The translations under genes and the position numbers were made by a program. Below the pieces are notes generated by a model. It was given only the letters and a program-made list of their open reading frames with translations, was not told the origin of the DNA and ran no database searches. From a virus: a stretch of DNA of 50,678 nucleotides. Position 1 is the stretch's first letter. Each line of letters opens with the position of its first letter. Below are positions 46,822-50,678 of this stretch, in pieces. Location: the IMG/VR virus record IMGVR_UViG_3300048571_000034, positions 1 through 50,678 of that record. One strand, given 5' to 3'.

Positions 46822-47919
46822 GTGTTCACTAACGTATCCCGCCTTGAACGCTGGCTCGGTCCAGATAAAGTCCTAGAGATATCTAGTGGAATGAGGGGCT
46901 GGCACGGTGCTCCTATTTCCCTCCACGGTGTCCCTGGAAATGTTCATGTAACCGGGGATGGTAATTTCATCGGGGAGTGTGCGGCTGGGTGGGAGACCTC
47001 TTTCGTGGATAGAGGTCAGGATATTTGTAGAAGACTCAAAAGAGCGATTAAAGTAGCGAGCATCGGCAGAGCTACAACACTCCACGCGGGCCTTACGAGT
47101 CTATCAGACATCGTAGCTGAAGCTTGCGCCGGGAAGCGACAAGAGTCTCTGTTCTACAAAGCTGGCGTAGCTGGAACCACAGGTAATCACCACACGCTGT
47201 GGACGGCCGCAGGGCAACCCGTGGCAGGCTCTATAGGTACCGCGATACCCGCGGGGAGGCAGTGTACTCAAACTATCACTGGAGCCCTGAGACTAAACTA
47301 CACCGCAGATGATCTTTTTATTCAATGCGCTAGTAGTTTCTCAGCAAATGCTGGAGGGACGCTACTGCTGTATGACCGTCTTTGGGATGGCAGTTTCAAC
47401 ATGAATTCTACCGCGGTTCAGTCGATAACTGGAACTCTCGTTCGACACCAGGGGGTAAACAATCCCGGAAATATCGGAACTAAAGGTTTATCCGATTCTA
47501 ACTTCGCGTTTGTTGAAACAATAACGACGCTGGCGAATACAGCGCACAATATAACATTGAACTATCAAGACCAGACAGATACGGCTAGAGCCAACCTAGA
47601 TTCTGGCATAGCGGCATGTATTGCGAATAGATTAGATCACGCCTCGTGGTTTTTCCGTACAGGATTCAGCGTGTCACGCCCCACAGGTATACAGCTAAGC
47701 GATGCCGTTGCCACTGGGACCGCAGATTTGGTCGTGGGTCATCCTCTGACTTGGATAGCACACCTTCTCGCGCTCCAAGTCTGTATACACGATAACGTGA
47801 ATACAGCATTTAACATGCGAACAGTTGATTCTGGTACTTGCCTCTCTTTCTTGGAGCCATTCAAGTCCGCTGCTGCTGCGAATACTTTCACTGGAACAAT
47901 TGTCACGGTGAGTGGATAA
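46822..47919 (+). CDS. tandem paralogous virion protein, copy 2 of 4 (365 residues)
   Basis: It starts with GTG five bases after copy 1. The landmarks are kept (NVSRLERWLG, GDGNFIGECAAG, GLTSLSDIVAEA, TLLLYDRLWDGSFNMNSTAV, VVGHPLTWIAHLLALQ), but details drift: GTP near the TRYQ position becomes GTLVRHQ, and the C-terminus ends in FTGTIVTVSG. DNA identity with copy 1 is low, so the duplication is old. It probably forms a virion component together with the others. Confidence 0.65.
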   Translation: MFTNVSRLERWLGPDKVLEISSGMRGWHGAPISLHGVPGNVHVTGDGNFIGECAAGWETSFVDRGQDICRRLKRAIKVASIGRATTLHAGLTSLSDIVAEACAGKRQESLFYKAGVAGTTGNHHTLWTAAGQPVAGSIGTAIPAGRQCTQTITGALRLNYTADDLFIQCASSFSANAGGTLLLYDRLWDGSFNMNSTAVQSITGTLVRHQGVNNPGNIGTKGLSDSNFAFVETITTLANTAHNITLNYQDQTDTARANLDSGIAACIANRLDHASWFFRTGFSVSRPTGIQLSDAVATGTADLVVGHPLTWIAHLLALQVCIHDNVNTAFNMRTVDSGTCLSFLEPFKSAAAANTFTGTIVTVSG

Positions 47920-47921
47920 TC

Positions 47922-49010
47922 ATGAAATTTATTAACGTAAGCCAGTTGGAACGATGGCTAACCCCCGGTAAGGTGGAAGAGTTATCGAATAGTTGTTTAG
48001 GGTGGTATGGTGATCCTATTCCTCTACGTGGTGTGCCTGGAGAAGTATACATAACAGGTGACGGTAATTTTGTAGGAACATTCCACGAAGGTAAAGAGGC
48101 TACGTGGTTTGATCGGATAAGAGATGTTGTAAAAAGAATCGACAAGACTGCCCACAGAAGTCAACTCAATGTCGGTTTCACAGGTCTCCCTGATCTTATA
48201 TATGAGCAAACAAGAAACACACAGAGATTCAATTACAGAAAAACATCGGTCGCAGGCGTGACTGCGGGAACCACATCCTTATGGTTGGTCGGTACTTATC
48301 CTGCTGTTGGTGTCGTCGCTGCTAATGCGCCGGGAGGAAGTGTATTAAACAATACGACTACTGGAGGCTTCACGACGTTAGTAGCGCCGAACGGTACAGA
48401 TACACTACATATCGAGAGTTATAGTTCGTGCTCTTCCGCAGGTGGTTCCTCTCTCCTGTTGTATGATCGACTATTCTCTGTAAACAAAACAATGGCCTCT
48501 ACCACTCTGGAGTCAGTTACGGGCGTTCCTACGAGATATCAAAATACAAGCATAACGAACCCCGAGTACATCGGTGGCAATTTCATCATTGCTGAAGTAT
48601 CGACAACGGTATCAGCCACAGCGCATACTTGGACTGTAGACTTCGTAGACGAAGCAGGAGGGGCTTCCACGACCACTTTTACAGGGACATCCGGTTCCAC
48701 AGCCGGTACATTAATTTCTGGAACCGGCAGATGGTTCATCCCGTTGGGGGTTAAGCGAGGAGTCAAAAACATCACTGCAATAACTTGCTCCGCTTCTCTT
48801 GCAGCCGGTGCTGTCCAGTTTGGTATTGGAAGACCAATCGCAATGTTCATCCACCCCCTAGCGAACACCCTTATGGAGATGGATTTTTCCTTCTATAATT
48901 TCAACATGGTCCGCGTACTACCAACGGCCTGTCTGGCCTTTATTGAGCCAATAAAAGCAGCAGGAAACGCCGCCACATACACAGGTCAATTTAGCTTGGT
49001 GGGTGGATAA
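47922..49010 (+). CDS. tandem paralogous virion protein, copy 3 of 4 (362 residues)
   Basis: It begins at ATG 47922, two bases after copy 2, with GTGAG as weak ribosome binding site. The landmarks are kept (NVSQLERWLT, GDGNFVGTF, SLLLYDRLFSVNKTMASTTL, TGVPTRYQ, IGRPIAMFIHPLANTL, TYTGQFSLVGG). The middle is richer in Thr and Gly than in the others (TTTFTGTSGSTAGTLISGTG). Confidence 0.65.
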   Translation: MKFINVSQLERWLTPGKVEELSNSCLGWYGDPIPLRGVPGEVYITGDGNFVGTFHEGKEATWFDRIRDVVKRIDKTAHRSQLNVGFTGLPDLIYEQTRNTQRFNYRKTSVAGVTAGTTSLWLVGTYPAVGVVAANAPGGSVLNNTTTGGFTTLVAPNGTDTLHIESYSSCSSAGGSSLLLYDRLFSVNKTMASTTLESVTGVPTRYQNTSITNPEYIGGNFIIAEVSTTVSATAHTWTVDFVDEAGGASTTTFTGTSGSTAGTLISGTGRWFIPLGVKRGVKNITAITCSASLAAGAVQFGIGRPIAMFIHPLANTLMEMDFSFYNFNMVRVLPTACLAFIEPIKAAGNAATYTGQFSLVGG

Positions 49011-49011
49011 T

Positions 49012-50124
49012 ATGACCTTTACAAATTTATCTAGATTGGAGCGCTGGGCTGGCGCTGATAGAATTCAAGAACTATCTCACTCAATGTGCGGATGGTACGG
49101 ACCACCTATAGCCCTCGGGGGTGTTCCGGGAGAAGTTTACATAACAGGGGACGGCAACTTCATCGGAGATTGTACGGAGGGGTTTGAGTGCTCTTATTTG
49201 GATAGAGCCTACGATTTATTTACTAGAGCGTCGAAGCGCGCCTCTAGTTCCCTTCATGTCGGTTTTTCCGGATTAGAGGATATGATCTATGAAGCGACTT
49301 TAAGACAAAACAAACAGAGTCTCTATTTCCAGAAAGAAATGTTTACTTCGATCTTTCCTGGCTTCAGTTTATCCCTAGCACAACAGGTAGGACAGCCGAT
49401 AAGAAGCACCTTTTTTCCTGCGGTCGGGACTAATGGCGCTTGTGATCTAGTTACGAACGGTACAGCGTCCATGGTAGGCTCCCTTCCGTTTGCGTCACCA
49501 AAAAGCGGTAATAGTTTGCATGTCGTGAATGCAAATACGTTCGCACTTACCCCTGGGGCGTTGCTTCTCTACGACCGACTGTACGTGAATGCGTTTGGCT
49601 CAGCCTCTACCACGCTAGATACAGTCAGTCACGCTCCGACTCGGTATCAGAATACGGTGACTAAGGTTAGTGATTCCGTGGAGGGAAACTTTTGTTTTGC
49701 GGAGCATATCATCGTTGGAGGTGTACTCAACACCGCACACAACATCAACATAACTTACGCAGATCAAACCGGTGCGGCTCAGAGTAGTCCAGTGACTGCT
49801 GGAGTAGTCTCTGCGGGTTTAGATGGTAGAGTAGATCACACAAACTGGTATCTCCCGTTGGCGGCTGGTACGACCGGTATAAGGAGACTGAATGCTATTC
49901 AAGTAAGTATCGCCACAACAGGTCGCCTAGCTATGGTCATAGGTCGCCCTCTTTCTTGGTTTCTGAACCCAGTGGCAAACCTTGTATGTCAACAGGACAA
50001 ACTTAATACCGCAGCTAGTCTTGTCCGGATACTTCCTGGTGCCTATTTATCCTTAATAGATTACCAAAGGATGGTTTCGGCAACGCAAGTAATTAGCGGC
50101 GAATTGACGCTACTAGAGGGTTAA
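49012..50124 (+). CDS. tandem paralogous virion protein, copy 4 of 4 (370 residues)
   Basis: It begins at ATG 49012, one base after copy 3's stop. The landmarks are kept with drift (NLSRLERWAG, GDGNFIGDCTEG, GFSGLEDMIYEA, LLLYDRLYVNAFGSASTTL, APTRYQN, IGRPLSWFLNPVANLV, SGELTLLEG). The middle block (GFSLSLAQQVGQPIRSTFF) differs most from the others. It is followed by an open gene of repeats, so the array may continue functionally there. Confidence 0.65.
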   Translation: MTFTNLSRLERWAGADRIQELSHSMCGWYGPPIALGGVPGEVYITGDGNFIGDCTEGFECSYLDRAYDLFTRASKRASSSLHVGFSGLEDMIYEATLRQNKQSLYFQKEMFTSIFPGFSLSLAQQVGQPIRSTFFPAVGTNGACDLVTNGTASMVGSLPFASPKSGNSLHVVNANTFALTPGALLLYDRLYVNAFGSASTTLDTVSHAPTRYQNTVTKVSDSVEGNFCFAEHIIVGGVLNTAHNINITYADQTGAAQSSPVTAGVVSAGLDGRVDHTNWYLPLAAGTTGIRRLNAIQVSIATTGRLAMVIGRPLSWFLNPVANLVCQQDKLNTAASLVRILPGAYLSLIDYQRMVSATQVISGELTLLEG

Positions 50125-50130
50125 ACTTAG

Positions 50131-50678
50131 ATGCAGCGATGGAGTCCAGGAAGTTCCACGATGACGCGTATCCCGCGTCTAAGTTGGCGCGTCCTACATA
50201 CAACTCCGTCACTACAACCTATCGGCTATACTGTACCACAGACTAGCGGTATTCCAATAATCGAGGATGGAGCGCTATTTAATTTCAACGCCTCAAACGA
50301 TGTCTTCGACGGTGTTCCGCTCGCTAACGTGCCCACGGCGGTGGTTTCTTGGGTAGGCGCGACTGGTGATACGATAGTCACTGCGGTGATGGGTGCGGCT
50401 GGTACGGCCGCTGCTTCATTCTCTGCGGTGGCCTTCTCTGCTGCTGTTATTAGCTCGGCTGGTACGGCCGCTGTTTCCTTCACAGGACAGGTGACCGCAG
50501 CTTCTGCTCTCAGCTCGGCTGGTACGGCCGCTGCTTCATTCTCTGCGGTGGCCTTCTCTGCTGCTGCGCTCAGCTCGGCTGGTACGGCCGCTGCTTCATT
50601 CTCTGCCACGGTTCTCTCTGCTGCTGCGCTCAGCTCGGCTGGTACGGCCGCTGCTTCATTCTCTGCGGTGGCCTTCTC
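50131..50678 (+). CDS. repeat-rich virion protein, incomplete at the window's right end
   Basis: The frame from ATG 50131 stays open through 182 codons to the window edge. The first ~90 residues are a unique beta-like segment (PIIEDGALFNFNASNDVFDG). From about residue 90 the chain turns into 20-residue Ala/Ser/Gly/Thr repeats (SSAGTAAASFSAVAF pattern). It may be a tail fibre or surface protein with a flexible repeat stalk. The gene is partial only because the window stops. Confidence 0.7.
   Translation, partial: MQRWSPGSSTMTRIPRLSWRVLHTTPSLQPIGYTVPQTSGIPIIEDGALFNFNASNDVFDGVPLANVPTAVVSWVGATGDTIVTAVMGAAGTAAASFSAVAFSAAVISSAGTAAVSFTGQVTAASALSSAGTAAASFSAVAFSAAALSSAGTAAASFSATVLSAAALSSAGTAAASFSAVAF
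50399..50678 (+). repeat. 60-bp tandem repeats within the last gene
   Basis: The unit begins GCTGGTACGGCCGCTGCTTC and recurs at 50399, 50459, 50519, 50579 and 50639 with exactly 60-base spacing and few changes. Each unit codes for 20 residues, so the frame is kept. The window ends inside the array, so the copy number is not known. Confidence 0.9.

Noticed and set aside
50226-50609. Minus-strand Ala/Glu repeat frame
   Set aside because: Antisense of the plus-strand repeat gene; it stays open only because the 60-bp unit lacks stops in that frame.
45689-50678. Diversity-generating retroelement or CRISPR array
   Set aside because: No reverse transcriptase gene, no template/variable repeat with A-specific changes and no spacer structure; paralogues and in-frame repeats explain the repetition.
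1-50678. tRNA genes
   Set aside because: No cloverleaf with a TTC-loop/acceptor arrangement was seen in the intergenic spaces; a tRNA search program would be decisive.

Overview
The window is part of the genome of a tailed double-stranded DNA bacteriophage (class Caudoviricetes). No ribosomal, metabolic or other cellular genes are seen. Genes are tightly packed with many 1-4 base stop/start overlaps (ATGA, TAATG, TTGA), and full replication and virion modules are present. The neck genes (DnaT-like head-completion protein, HK97-gp10-like protein, tail terminator, tail tube) without a sheath suggest a siphovirus-like, non-contractile tail, but the tape measure, baseplate and terminase genes are not in view. 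The host is probably a Gram-negative proteobacterium: there is an H-NS-type histone-like protein, a T4-lysozyme-type endolysin with a LydA-like holin, and sigma70-type promoters. The exact host cannot be told from the sequence.

Layout. (1) 1-1041: left end with one tiny gene, then about 630 bases without a convincing gene that hold three stacked hairpins and an AT-rich stretch. (2) 1042-7390: accessory region of small, mostly unrecognised genes. It includes a three-copy family ending in GTY with a CCLGVAC-type core, two membrane proteins sharing an almost identical first 56 bases, hidden 30-31-residue membrane peptides, and a DNA methyltransferase remnant that has lost its catalytic centre. 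(3) 7380-12324: ATP-dependent DNA ligase, a short minus-strand pair, a papain/C39-like cysteine peptidase and a SNF2-like helicase. (4) 12325-13175: minus-strand island with an H-NS-like silencer bounded by a strong terminator and a palindromic candidate operator. (5) 13176-25672: replication and takeover module with a HTH/metallophosphoesterase protein, Dda/RecD-like helicase, family A DNA polymerase, HNH endonuclease, DnaQ-like exonuclease, rIIA and rIIB homologues and a Cas4/RecB-like nuclease. (6) 25742-30238: a large tailspike with two beta-helix modules, set apart from the tail genes, and a 218-residue protein of unknown role. (7) 30323-36490: portal, scaffold, major capsid protein and cement-like protein. 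(8) 36632-38577: lysis genes (holin-like proteins, a six-helix membrane protein resembling VUT/YhhQ transporters, a muramidase). (9) 38578-50678: connector and tail genes, a second cell-wall hydrolase, a long tail tube protein, a pair of LHTADPG-type virion proteins, four tandem paralogous ~370-residue proteins, and an open gene of 60-bp repeats that runs off the right end.

Two closely related homing-type endonucleases interrupt the virion genes in opposite orientation (31963-33552 plus, 41242-42723 minus). Their nuclease halves are nearly identical and their helix-turn-helix halves differ. Several operon-leading promoters carry TTAACC/GGTTAA half-sites, which may be a shared phage operator. 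Strongest candidates for something undescribed: the triplicated CCLGVAC family, the four-copy virion array, the modular endonuclease pair, the C39-like peptidase, and the self-regulated-looking H-NS island.
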